Source: Populus alba
Lineage: Eukaryota; Streptophyta; Magnoliopsida; Malpighiales; Salicaceae
Reading direction: 5' to 3'
Assembly (NCBI RefSeq): GCF_005239225.2
Contig: NC_133300.1
Location: 17,389,875-17,453,874 of the forward strand
DNA length: 64,000 nt
The number at the start of each line of letters is the position of its first letter. The stretch's first letter is position 1. This document shows, piece after piece, positions 1 to 12,528 of this stretch. Made by a program: the position numbers and the translations under genes. Under the pieces are notes generated by a model. The model saw only the letters and a program-made list of their open reading frames with translations. It was not told the DNA's origin and ran no database searches.

Positions 1-3000
1 TAAGTAAAGAGAAAATTGGATTTTTTTTTGGGTAGGAAATATTTCAAGTGGGGCTGGGGGGGGGGGGTATGGTTTGTGAACAACCAACCCACCAACCAAA
101 ACTAAGACCAAACTCCAAGTTCTGTAATGATGCATTCTTTCCAGTATTCTACGCAACTTCCATTTCAAGTTTGTTAGTTAAATTTTTATTTGCTCTCTCT
201 GTCAAATTAGTTATGTTATATGTACAATATATGAATCTGGATGTGTGTGTGTGTGTGTGTGTGTATTGTCATTCAAACAATGTCGTCATGACTATTACTC
301 AAACGTCAATACACCACCGACAATGGTGGTTGGTGCTGTAGTTAATTACCTCACTTGATTATGACAATAGATCCAGATTGGTCTAAAGTAAACAACGTTT
401 GGCCAGCATTTGACAAACGTGGAACAATGACATTTTATCCTCTATATATATATAAAACAGTTAGATTTGGGATGCCTCACTATTGATGATCCATGTTTAA
501 TTATATATTAGCCCAGGGTATCATTGATACAAAGGAATGGCTAATTAAGTCCTTGAAAGAGCATTTAATTCGTACTAGTACTGTTGTTACATTGACTATA
601 TATTTATAGGACGAGGTATACAAGTTTTAACTGAATAAAATAAATATATAGGAGAGTTGAGGATCTAGATCAATATTAATGTCTTGTAAGTGAAGAAAAA
701 TAAAAACCTAGAGCTAGCTAGCAGACATCACCCTCTCCCTTAGTTTGGTTAATGTGTGACGTGGGGTACATGGCTGGTTAACGTTCATGATACAGAAACT
801 TAAAGAAGACGTCAAAAGCAGTAATGCATTTTGCCAAGACTTTCCGAGTTCATTTTCGTGGTCAAGATTCATTTCAAATACCTACTTTTAAAATCTTTTT
901 TACGAATCGGATAATCCAACAACCCTCATTGCTCTTATGTTTTAGAAATTTAGCTTTTCTGTTTATTTTCTCTTCTATTTCATTATTAATTTCAGATTTT
1001 TTAATATTTTTATTTTATGTTTAGCCCCATTGTTGGTTTTTTAAGCTCTTGTTTTCATTTTGAAACAAAGTCATCGATTTTTAAAAATATCCCCATCTGT
1101 TGTCAGAAAAACTTAGCTATCTTCCTATTCCTAGAGACGGTTGAGGTCCTTGAGGAGGACACGAGTGACGAGGCACAGAAAAGGGGAAGGAGCGCGCTAA
1201 ACGCTCAAGAAAACAATGCACAGAGACTAAACCTGCATGTGGGCCGGAAGAAAAGGCCAGATTATATGATAATATTCTTCTACATTTTGTTCTTCAAGAA
1301 CTAAGTAAATTCTCAATGATAAATTATTTTTGTATCACAATATTTTATATAACAAGCAATCACAAATATCTTCATGATATTTGATGATAAGAACGGTTTT
1401 TTATTTTTTTTTGTGTCTTGGGTTGGTGATTAACTTGCAAAATAAGTTTTTTTTATAGGATAAAGACTACAATGTTCAAATTAATAAATATAAAAAGGAT
1501 GAAATATTTGTGTAAATAGAATTGTTTTAGTCTATGTATGAAATCCATAACTTATTTTCTTACCTAGAGTCTTTGAACTTACCTAGAGTCTTTGAATCAT
1601 TGATATAAAAATATGGTGCTTTCAAGCACAGAAAAATTGTGTACGTTGTGATTGAAAAATAAAAAATACATAGAGGTACTTGTCGAAAATATCCTAGCTT
1701 GATAAGGAAAAAAAAAAAAAGGAGAGAAAGAGAACAATGAGAGAAAAAGGAAAAAGAAACTCCTCAGCTGGAGAAGTTTCTCCTTTTTTTCAATCTTCTT
1801 GCACAATCAATATTATTGTTAGGTGATATCCACCATCACGACCTAAAACTCGAGCGGTTGGTTAAATAATTATATCTGGAAATTAATGGCATGAAATTAT
1901 GACTTTTAAATGGTGGAAATATATAAATTATCGGGGATTAATAAGTAATCCCAAAGTTTACTAATATTACACTCACCAATAAAATTATTCTAGATAAACA
2001 AAATTTGATAGATTCAAATGGAGAAATCCGAGATGGGAACCTTTTTAGGAAGGCATTCACTTTTTTTTTCTTTCCTTTTTGCAATCAACAACTAAATTAG
2101 TTCTTTTTGTGACAATCTGAGAGTTTGGCTAATTAATTAATTAATTAAGTTTTATGTTGATTGATACTCTGATTTATGATGTTTTTTTTTAAAAAAAAAA
2201 TTTGTTTGAAAATATATTCATATAATTTTTTTATTTTTTATATTAACATATCAAAATCATTTAAAAAAAATTAAAAATTAATTTATTGTTTTTTCAAATT
2301 AAATATAATTTTAAAATGATCATAATAACATATAAAAAAAACCACACTTGTAAATTTTTAATTTGATATATTTGTTTTTTCTACTGCCGTTAAAGAGATT
2401 TCTTTGCTGTTAGATCGATTTTTAAAAAAATATATTCTTCTAAATTTTACTTCATTATATATTACACATAATTTATTTTATAACGTCTTAAAAGTCAGTA
2501 CTCGAGGACAAACCGTTTTGCCCTGTGGAATAATTAAAAGCTATTTGGCCAACTCTTGGTGGGTTCGGAGCCAAGAATCAGATTCTTTTACGAAAGTCAT
2601 TATTGACTAACAAAAAAAAAAAAACATTTGCAAATTTAGCCAAATGTAATTTTGGTAAGCTTAACTTATTATTAATTAATGGGTTTAAATATTATAAAAG
2701 ACTACAAATAAATACCTAAAAATGTATTTTGTACACTCCATTTCCCATGATAAGAATGGAATCAATTCACTTTCATATGAAAGAACTTTTCCTTCGATTA
2801 TTTCATTTGAAATAACTTTAAATTAATTATATTTTTAACTAAAAACATTTATCTGGTATATATAGAAAATTGACTTTAAATGATATAGATAATAAATCAT
2901 CAATATTAACCCCTGTTTATTTATTAAAATTCTCCTTCGGAAAAACTAGCAACTATGAATTAGGTTTGTGCACCTCTAATAGATTTATAGAATGAACCCT

Positions 3001-3890
3001 AAAATATAGGATTCTTCTATTTTTCCTCATTGTTTTGATATCTATACTACCACTTAAACACTTAAATAATATAAAATAAGTTATTTAAATCACTCTTATT
3101 ATATTAAAAATTTATTTTGACCATAAAAAAACCCTAAAAAGTCTGAGAAAAAAGCAAATAAAAACATAAAGTATTAAAATCTGAAAGTAGTTCAATTATA
3201 TCAAAATTTATCAAATTATTAAATTGAATTCTTAGTTAAATTTTTATAGGTTATTTTTAGTTATTGTATATATTATGTTATGTTTTACTCTTGAAGAAAT
3301 ACTAATAATATTAAAAAAAGGATTTATTAAAAAAATATTTATAAAATTTTTATTCATATATTTGTTTTTAGTTTATATTGTCACATATTATTGAAAAGAA
3401 ACTAATTTAAAATAAAACAAAAGGTACATAATAATATCATATTAAGTGAAAATGTTGTTTTAATTAAGAGTTATATATATTTATCCCAACTATTTAAAAA
3501 TATAATCATGTATGTTTGTTAAACATTCAAATTTATTTATTTATAAATAATTTTAAATAATTAATTAATGAAAATATTAGAAAATACTATGAATTAGTTA
3601 GACAAACAAGCATCAAGCACGTGATACGAAACTACTTATAAATACACGATTCACACTATTAAATAATATTCTAAAAGTATATGTTAATGACAACGAAACT
3701 TGAACTTTAAGTATAAAAAATATTTTTTTATTATACGACGGTTTCAAAACCAGGAAAAAGAACGTTTTCCAGATCTATCCTTTTAATTAATAAATTATGA
3801 AAAATATACTAAATAAAATATAGTTTATTAATTCCTAAAATTAATGCTCATTGCTCATACCAATTTTAATCTTAACTTTGCTCATTGTCT
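1..3890. other. intergenic, AT-rich, no gene recognised
   Basis: No ORF here resembles a known protein. It contains a (TG)n microsatellite near 242-262, a GC-richer patch at 1130-1260 that I cannot assign, a 19-bp tandem duplication (TTACCTAGAGTCTTTGAA-type) at about 1560-1597, and an AT-rich MITE-like stretch at 2180-2340. The remainder looks like unconstrained AT-rich DNA. Confidence 0.6.
2180..2340. repeat. AT-rich MITE-family copy (degenerate)
   Basis: A poly-T/poly-A half, then a 'cattaacatatcaaaatcattt'-like core and a T-rich second half, matching the other copies of the family in this window (for example 25655-25850 and 59330-59520). The ends are too worn to define. Confidence 0.4.
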
Positions 3891-3896
3891 ATCTCA

Positions 3897-3906
3897 CTAT
3901 TTAAGG
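3897..3906 (+). promoter_or_regulatory. putative TATA box of NF-YC-like gene
   Basis: CTATTTAAGG lies 57-66 bp upstream of the ATG at 3963, a plausible position for a TATA element with a short 5' leader. This rests on motif and position only. Confidence 0.4.
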
Positions 3907-3962
3907 GATTGTGTCTTCATATATTATCAAGGTGAAGAAGGAAGTGAGGGGAGGGGAAACTC

Positions 3963-5694
3963 ATGGATTTGAATCGATCAATAGAACTCGATCTTGCATC
4001 TCCGGATCCATCACCACAAGAAGTTGAAAATGCCCTGCCCATGAACTCTTCCATGTTGCCTTGTCGTCAGACAACCAAAGAGGAGGTGAGGGTTTAATTT
4101 TTCATGTATTTTTTTTTTCAATGTTTAGCTTACATTTTTGTGTATATATTTAGAGATGCTAATATTCGGTCTCTTTTTTCCTATCCATTGAAGCAACATA
4201 ATCAAAATTTGGATCAATTTTGGAATCAACAATTGTTGGAGATTTACAATTCTACTGGTAATTTCTTTGGTGATTCGAGATGCTTATTGTGCATATGCAT
4301 GTTAAATATTTATTTATTTTCGTTTATTAATTTATATATATATATATGGTGTCTCACCGTTTTCATATTCAGCATCCAAGAGCAGTAATATGTTGCCTTT
4401 AGCAAGGATCAAAAGAGTTATGAAATCTGACGGAGATGTCAAGGTTTGCGTATCTTTTATTTCTTAGTTGATGACTTACCTACGTTTTTCTTTTGGTTAA
4501 AAAAACAATGTCTACTTTATTTTATTTTATAACTGCCGGGATCTTTATTTCAATTCGAGAAGGGATGATATATATATAATCAATTAGAAGAATTTTAAGA
4601 CAAGAAAATAATTAACAAATTGCCAGTAGTTCGCTAAATTGGGATGCATAATGTAAATTTTAAAACAAGAATGTTGAAGATATTATCAAATCTACTTAAA
4701 ATAATACTGATACTGAAAATAAACATGATCAGGAATTACTAATATTAAAAATAATTTATTATTATGTTTTTCTTCGATATTAGTATTATCTTCAGTAGAT
4801 TTAATAATATCTTCAACAAATCAAAAGAAAAAACTCACTATTCTTCTAGAAAATATTGAAAAAAGTAAATGTTTTATAGAGGTTTCAAATTAGAGAGTTT
4901 TGAAAACAAATATGTAAAAACATTTTTAAAATCCTTAAAAATCACAATTTTGTGAAGTGCAGAAATTGATCTTCACTATCTTGCTTATGTTTTTGCTGTA
5001 TGTCATTACTAGATGATAAGCGCAGAAACTCCTATCTTGTTCTCGAAAGCTTGTGAGCTCTTCATCCTTGAGCTCACTCTTCGTTCATGGCTTCAAACCA
5101 CTAGTTGTAAGCGTCGAACATTGCAGCGTTGTGACATCTCCAGAGTCATAAGGCAAGAGGACATGCTAAATTTCTTGAATCGTGTCGTTCCTTGTGGTCA
5201 TAAGAAGGTGACTTTTCTTTTCCCCTGCTCTTGCCAATACACATACATTGATATGAAATTGCATGCGTTCAAAATTAAGTACAGAGGGATTAGGGCAACC
5301 ATTCTAGCTAACCTTCAAGATGTCGGGTATAAATCAGGAAGATGAAGTGACCAGGTGCACTCAAGAAATGGAATCTCTTCCTAACATGCAAACGCCTGCA
5401 TTTCCTTTCTTGGACCTTAATGGAGTGAGTGATATAGTTCAATGAATAGTTTTTCTATTGTTATTTTGCCCTAAAAGTTATGCAGACAGTACTGTCGTTG
5501 TGTTCTGCTATATATGATGCAATTGTGTGTATGGTTTTCTTTGCTAGGAAGCGGTGATGGATGAGGACAGCCATGAGGATCCCCAGGAACTCATGATCAT
5601 CAAGCCACCGATGCCCTCTTCTGATTCCTCTTTGGGATCTGCTTCGAAGGTGAATGTTGAACATTTGTCCCATGTTTTCATATATATTATCTGT

Positions 5695-5750
<56 letters not shown>

Positions 5751-6393
5751 AATAGTAGCAAGCTTTCATACATTATCATGAATTATTAATTGATATTTCT
5801 TAAAGTAACGCTTGGATATTGTTTTCCTTTTAAAGAATAACTAATGCAATCCATTTCAAGATCCTTTTAGTTGTTTAAGATTTTATTTTAATATGGAGAT
5901 TAAATTATGTTCCATCTACACTTTTATTATTTCTTAATTAATTTTTTTAAAATATAAAAATTAAAGCAAGTGATAAAATTTGTGATACTTATTTTTACTT
6001 AAAAGTCAAGTACCTTAAGAGTTTCAAATGAATATATAAATTTAATATAGAGAGAGAGAGAACATCTTATATATACAATTTTTTGAAATATTTTTTCAAT
6101 TATAATTAGTGATGTTGTTTTTTTCATTTAAATTTTATTTGATAAAGAATTTATAAACAGTTAATAAAAATACATATATTTGGATTGAGTAATTGTGATA
6201 TAAAATGGATTTAGTAAAACTAATGAAACAATCCAAACTATTGGGCTTTAAGTATTATATGAGTGTGAGTGAATGGCTAAAGGAGAGAATTGTTAAATTT
6301 ATTAGTCAGAAAATACTTCTTGATATCTTATACACACGCTTTTTTTTTTTTCTTTTTTCTTTTTTTCTTTTTTTTTTGCAGTGGGCAAATTGA
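3963..6393 (+). CDS. NF-YC-like transcription factor subunit (histone fold)
   Basis: Seven exons read by hand: 3963-4085, about 4155-4257, 4373-4443, 5013-5207, 5338-5424, 5548-5649 and 6382-6393 (stop TGA), about 230 aa. Exon 2 carries the NF-YC lead-in (LDQFWNQQLLEIYNSTG). Exons 3-4 carry the histone fold: LPLARIKRVMKSDGDV, MISAETPILFSKACELFI, LELTLRSW, KRRTLQRCDISRVI. NF-YC pairs with NF-YB through this fold, and the dimer joins NF-YA or CO-type proteins at CCAAT promoters in the nucleus; this is family knowledge. Compared with canonical plant NF-YC, the helix after KRRTLQ is divergent and the core is split by introns. Junctions 2/3 to 6/7 are canonical and in phase. Exon 1 ends in phase 0 at GAG|GTGAGG, but no AG gives exon 2 in the right frame, so the N-terminal join is unresolved. 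Intron 6 holds a (TA)n tract. Confidence 0.8.
5697..5745. repeat. (TA)n microsatellite in NF-YC intron 6
   Basis: About 24 perfect TA units inside the last intron of the NF-YC-like gene. ORFs predicted across it are low-complexity artefacts. Confidence 0.95.
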
Positions 6394-6479
6394 TGGAAAT
6401 CAATGCAGAAACAAAGCTAGCAGCTAGCAGCAAGTGGCAATCATCTTTATCTATAATTAAATGAAATAAATGGATTGGG

Positions 6480-9400
6480 ATCCTTTGTGTGGCTTGTTAA
6501 TTAAGTACTGTTAAACAGCCGACTTTTCTCATCGAAACTATGTTTAATGGTCTGCTAGGCGCTAGTAGATCTCTTTTATGTTCTTTTATATGCAAGAATT
6601 TTGTTCAAAGTTTTCTAGGATTTGCACTCTGCCTCATCCTAGCTATATATCCACTCTGAATCGTGGAAATCAACCACCACAACGAGCCCAATAGTATGCA
6701 ATCATGTGTATTTATTTTGAGATTTTGAGTTTCTTTCCTTGTGGCTTCAGGTCCCTTAATTATTTGTTTAGGTGGATAATCTGGGATAAATTGTGTCATT
6801 AGCACAGAAAAAAAATTAAATGGCGAGGTAACACAAAATAAAAAAGTTTTGGAGAAATAGTATATTTTAAGATGTTGCTGTTGACATTTAAAAAATATGG
6901 TGATTTAGAGCTGTGATATAATAAAATATTACGATTTTAAAACGTGATATTTATTAGCAGATAGTTTTGAGAAACAGTTAGATATTTTAGAAAAATAGTT
7001 GAACATCAGCTAAAATGGTCCGACCAATACAAAAAAATAATCGATCGTTTTGAGAAATGGTTGGACTATTTTGGTTAGTGTCTAATTTTAAGAAAATTTT
7101 GGGTTTTGAGTTTGAAAAAATTCATAAAATCATGGTTTTTATTACTCTGAAATTTAATTTACTTTATGATTTCAAGAGAGTTAAAAATTTTATAATTTTA
7201 ACAGAGTTTGGGCAGACTTTTTTCTATACATAAATATACTTAAAATTTTGTCCTGCTTAAAAAAACCACAATAACACTAATCAATAAATTCAAACTAAAC
7301 TCAATAGATTCTCACATTACATAATTACAAGTAATCCCAGAAGTGCATTAAAAAAAACATATGTATATATATTTTAACTGAATAGAAAATAAGTTGTTTA
7401 ATGTATTATTCAAGTGATTTTAAAAGATAAAAATATAAATTATATATTTATCAACGTTTACATTATCTACTAGATGATATGAGCGAATTAAATTCCAGCT
7501 CTTGCATTTATCTAAGTAGTTTTTGTTAAGCATCATCAAGAGTTAAATATCAAGTCTATATCAAGTCTAGTATAACAAATATTTTATTGTCCGGACACAA
7601 TGATGTGAACTTTACATTTGCTGTGCTATTTTTTTTTTTTTTTTTTGAAAGTTGTCATATATAATGATCAAGGTACCGAATTGAAAAAAAAAAAACTCAG
7701 GCTATTGAACTGCAGGTAAATTCTGATTTTATTATTTTTATTAAAAATAATGTTATTTTAATTTATTTACTTTTAATATTGTGATGTGAACCCGACTAAA
7801 TTAGGTTAATTAGATTACGAGTAAACCTAACCAAGTGAACAGTATTTAATCTTATCAATATCAAAATTGATTAAACTTAAAACGTATCATGTTTTAAATC
7901 GTTGATTTTTTCTATTAACTGAGCAGATTCAACCAAGTTACAATAGGAAGTTAGGAAGTTGGGGCCAAAGCCCAAAAGCTTATGACTGTAAAGTCGAGGA
8001 AATGTGAGAGCAGCTCGTTCCTTTGGAGATTGTTTGGGCCTGAAGACTGGTCGAGCTTGTTTCCCACGCTATAGACTACTCTTACACCATTTCAACTCCA
8101 GCCCCTCTGCATCTTTTTCTTTTTAAGAGGATGGCAGTTTTTGTGGATGAGGTTTAAATTTAAATAAATTTTAAAAAAATTACTTTTTATTATGGTGATG
8201 TGATTAAAATATATGTATGGTTTAAAATACAGTTCAACTTCATGTTTAAAAAAAAACATGTTGAAAATATTTGATTAAAAACTGTGGTTAAATTTGATGT
8301 TGGTAATAAAACTTACGAAATTGAATTGTAATTTAATTTTCAATTAAAAAAAAATTAATTTTATAACCAATATAATATTATAAAGAGATCTAAACATAAT
8401 AGAACTTGCTATTTTGGGGTTGTTGGTTGTAGTAATGGGGTTTTTTTTCTTCTTTTTTCCTGCAGTTATGGAGAAACTATTGGCAAATGAATGAGAAGAA
8501 AGAGATGTTGCAATGGTCATTCTTGTGGGTTGTGCGGTAATAATGATGAAATGAATGCGAAATTGTTGTTGCAGTTATGAGAGAAATTAATGTGAAATGA
8601 ATGAGAGGAAAGAGAAAAGGATATAAAGGTAATTTTGAATGCTTTTTAGCAGTCCTAGAAGATGCAGTTGTGGTCCAACGTGCAAAAAGCACGGAAAAAT
8701 TGCTTTTTCAAAACCCAGATCCAACCTCATGCAAGTGGTGGAGCCCATTATATTTATACACTTTTATACACTATATGATTTTAATATCAATTTCTTTTGG
8801 AGTTAATTATACCTTATTATCTATAATTTATCAGAGTTAAGTGACAATTATAATTTAGTCTTTATAGCTTAAAAAACTAGCTAACTGATTAGTCCTTGTT
8901 GATTTCTAGAAACTATATATTTGATCGATCCCTATTTTTTTATCCCATTTATAACATAGTCTTTTTTGTATATCTCATGTTCTTTTCTAATTTATTTTTA
9001 TTTTTTTTATTTTAAGAAATAGAAAAGGAAAAGTAGATAGAATGGAAAGATTGATGGAATTTTCTTTCACAAAATATTACCAAATTAAACATAATTAACT
9101 TTGGTAAAATAGCTATTTAATTATTTTGGATAGCACATAATTAATTAGTTTGATGAGCTATAGGGACTAAGTTATAATTAACTCTCAAGATTAATTAATT
9201 TACCTTTGTGATTATAAAAATAATAAAACACTCCCTTGCCCAGCATTGACCATCCTTAATTTCGTGTTTTTGTCACCAAAAATGCATTTTCTTTTCTCAT
9301 CAAATTTTCATGTATTATCTACTCTTGTTCTTGTGATTCTTTTCTCAGAATAAATTGAAAAATAATATAAATTTGATAAAAGGACTAAGTTGTAAATAGA

Positions 9401-9780
9401 TTTAAAATCATAGGAATTAAATATATAACTTCAAAAACCACGAACTAATAAAAAAATTTAAAAGTATAGGGGCTACGTTATAATTAACTTATCCTCTCTC
9501 CTTTTTTTTCTTTTGATAACAAGCCCTTGTTTTATTCAAATGGAAGTCAACTGATAAAGTCTTCGTTCATTTATTACTATATAAAAGAGATAAACATGTT
9601 TTCCCATTGAATTTATTTTGATAAATATGTCTACTTACGAGCCCTTCTATACAAAGTATAGGGTCCAAAAAGCAAATATACAAAGTAAAAAAAGAAAAAA
9701 GAATTAAATAATCAAATCAGTGGAACCAATAAAAAAAAAGTAAGCAAATATAAAAAGTATAGGGTCCGAAAAGCAAAACA
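6480..9780. other. intergenic, no gene recognised
   Basis: AT-rich sequence with homopolymer runs and short ORFs lacking any recognisable domain. A slightly GC-richer block at 7940-8130 has no reading frame I can assign. The NF-YC-like transcript probably ends within the first 100-200 bp. Confidence 0.5.
9653..9777 (+). repeat. short direct repeat, 101-bp period
   Basis: A 24-bp motif (core AAAGTATAGGGTCC) occurs at 9653-9676 and 9754-9777 with one mismatch, and the sequence around it is also similar (CAAATATA.AAAGTA). It looks like a local duplication of about 100 bp. Confidence 0.6.
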
Positions 9781-11380
9781 CGAAGTCACAAATAGGCAAA
9801 GAAATTAGGATTGGAAGAAGGGTTAGGTTGGGAGGAAATTACTGACAGAAGCAGAAGAGAAGGAACTTGAGAAGAGCCGGAGGGGGAGACTGAGACCTAC
9901 TGGAAGTTGTGGGCATGAGGTGTTTGGCAAGAAAATGGATCTTTTCCTTATGATGATTTCTTACCAATACCTCTCATGCCAATGATTTCCAGCAGTTCCT
10001 CCCTTTCCCGTCTTTCTCCACTTTGTTTTCAGATGCCACCTCTTCGCTTTCCATGGAGGTCAATCAAGCTAAGCCTCCTTCTTTCCTTTTATCACCTCTC
10101 CATCTATTCTCTAACTTGTGATCTTAGCAATTCAGGATTTCCAAGTCTTTTACGATGATACTTTTCTTTTATTTTCAATGTTATTATTGCTGCTAACCAT
10201 TGCTTATCTTTGACGCGACTATTAATCTCCAGTGCTATAAGAGCCGACTCGAGCTGGCGGGTCAATTCGGTAACCCATTGATTCAGGACTGGATCCGAGC
10301 CGATTCGGGACTCGAACTAGCGGGTCCTCCTTCCCCTCTCTCGTCCAGCTTCCCCTTCAGCTGTTCATGTTCTCTCCTCTCTTGTTTTGTCGCTTCCTTT
10401 TCCTCCATGGTTGACGTTTTCCTTGCGACAAGAATGAACAACGTATGAGCATGTCTTACAATCCAGAACAAGTTAGAGATGTAGTTCTTTCCCTACAGAT
10501 AAAAACTCGATTTTGTTGGCAACCGAAGTGTTCCGTGCTTCCATCAAGAAAGGTTGCGTTTCATGCTTTTGCCAGCCATGAGTAACTGATTGTTGATGCT
10601 CAAGACACGACCATTTTGACCATCTCTGATCAAAGAGATAAAAGACTTCCATCAAAACTAAAGTTACGAAGATATTGTTTTACGAGAAAGAAAACAGAAT
10701 CAAACGAAAACGTAAAATCTGGTCTTGGATTATCATTGAAATCTCTGCCATCCCTCCAGGAAGAACAATCCCGTGAAACATGCAATCAAACTATTCTAGC
10801 TGTCTCCGATCAGTCCCTTCCCCTCCATGTATAATTCGCAAACCCAGGAGGGGATGCAAGGTAAGTGTTTCAAAACAGATGGCTCGAACACAATTATTTT
10901 AAACCAGTCATGTGTTTCGGCTAATGAGGCTGGCAGTGGGTCTGACTCAAACTTGTAAAATTGAAAACCTTCGGCGAAGGAGCAATACGGGATAGATTAT
11001 CTAGAAGCAGAACAGATGCAGCACAGTTTATATATGTAAACTGTCAGAACTATTTTTGAGGAAAGATACATGTTTTTCCTATTATCCCATCATTGATGAC
11101 CAGCGAGCTTGCGCCTATAAATTGTACCAACCGGTATAAAAAGGAATCATCTCAAGTAAAACTTGCAAGCCCCCTATCCTTTAGAAGGGAGAAATAATCA
11201 ACATGTATCAAACTCAAATCTACATTGCATCTGCAAAGTAATTATTAATCCCTGCTCCATCTCTGGTGAAACCATGCTAACTCGTGCAGACCACCATGGA
11301 TGAAGAAAATAATATATATCAACACAGAAATGTCAAAATGACATCGACCGCAAATGTGCATGAAGAAATACCACCATCCA
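9780..11380. other. GC-richer intergenic patch, unresolved
   Basis: Base composition is clearly less AT-rich than the flanks, and 9800-10400 has pyrimidine-rich leader-like sequence. It includes an internal repeat of a GAGCCGA(C/T)TCG..GCGGGTC motif near 10240-10330. No frame gives a recognisable protein. It could be a non-coding transcript, a decayed gene, or UTR downstream of the WDR55 gene that ends at 11382. Confidence 0.3.
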
Positions 11381-11381
11381 A

Positions 11382-12497
11382 CTATAGATCTGCGAAAAAG
11401 CTGCTTGTTGCATCATTTGCGTGCTCATTTTTTCTCTTGGCTCCTGCAAAAAATAGGACAATTAATAGCAAATACATCAGATTCTAAAGACACCACACTT
11501 GTAAGAGGGATGCATATAGCATACATTCTATCAACAGATTCACTGGTGGCAGTCCAAGAGAGTGTTTGAGAGAGTAGTAACAGTTGTTTTTCAAAGTGCT
11601 TTTCGCTCGAAAATATATTAAAATAATATTTTTTTTAAATAAAATTTATTTTTAACACCAACACATCAAAATTATCCAAAAACATAAAAAACAAATATTA
11701 ACTTTAAGCAAAAAAAGCATTGAATTTTTATGAAACGCCGTTTGGAACTGCAATAAAGGCACAAGCAAAGTTGGGATTCAAGGCAAATGAAAACATAGAT
11801 CATGCAAACAACTTTGTGATATCACCAAAAAAAAAGAAGAAAGAAGTTTGAGATAAAATGTCATAACTTAAATCTTCAGGTGTCCATGATTCATGCAACT
11901 GTTAAGGATTGAATTCAGTGCTTAAAGGAGTAGGCCTATATTTCACATGTCAACTCTAGTTACAGGATAATTAAATGTAGATATATTTTGTTCTTAGCAC
12001 TCTCATAAAGACCACTAGAATAGGTTCAGTACATTTTTATATCCGCAAAGGAGAAATCAGCCAGTAGTCAGGACACTATGTTAACTATAAAAGTTTGCTG
12101 ATAATAGCTCAAATATTAGCTATTCACGTCCAAACATCTGATGAAAGAAGATATATTCATGATTCTCCTATTAAATCCAGTTTACCTTTTCTAGACTTTG
12201 GAGGTTTGGCATCCATATCCATTGCATCACTATCACTGTCTGATACAGGAGCTTGATCATTTTGAGCATTTCCAGAATTTTGCAATAAATCATCCAAATC
12301 CCACATCTGAATTAAACAAGTAGTTGAGTCAGGACATTACAATAAAGGCAGCAAGGATGGTACATACAGAAATTGTGCATAGGTGTGCAAATGTGCAATT
12401 ACGCATGCATATGTTAAAGACATGTTTGTTTTTTTTTTTTTTTTTTGATTAACGTGGGTGTCCGGGCCAGCTTGCGCGCTTGTTTTTATTTGTATGC

Positions 12498-12528
<31 letters not shown>

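Noticed and set aside
5461..5769. ORFs with IYIYIY runs here and at 54425, 56179 and 57265
   Set aside because: They are translations of (TA)n microsatellites.
8477..8840. Overlapping ORFs on both strands as small genes
   Set aside because: No similarity to any family I know and typical of chance ORFs; no transcript signals.
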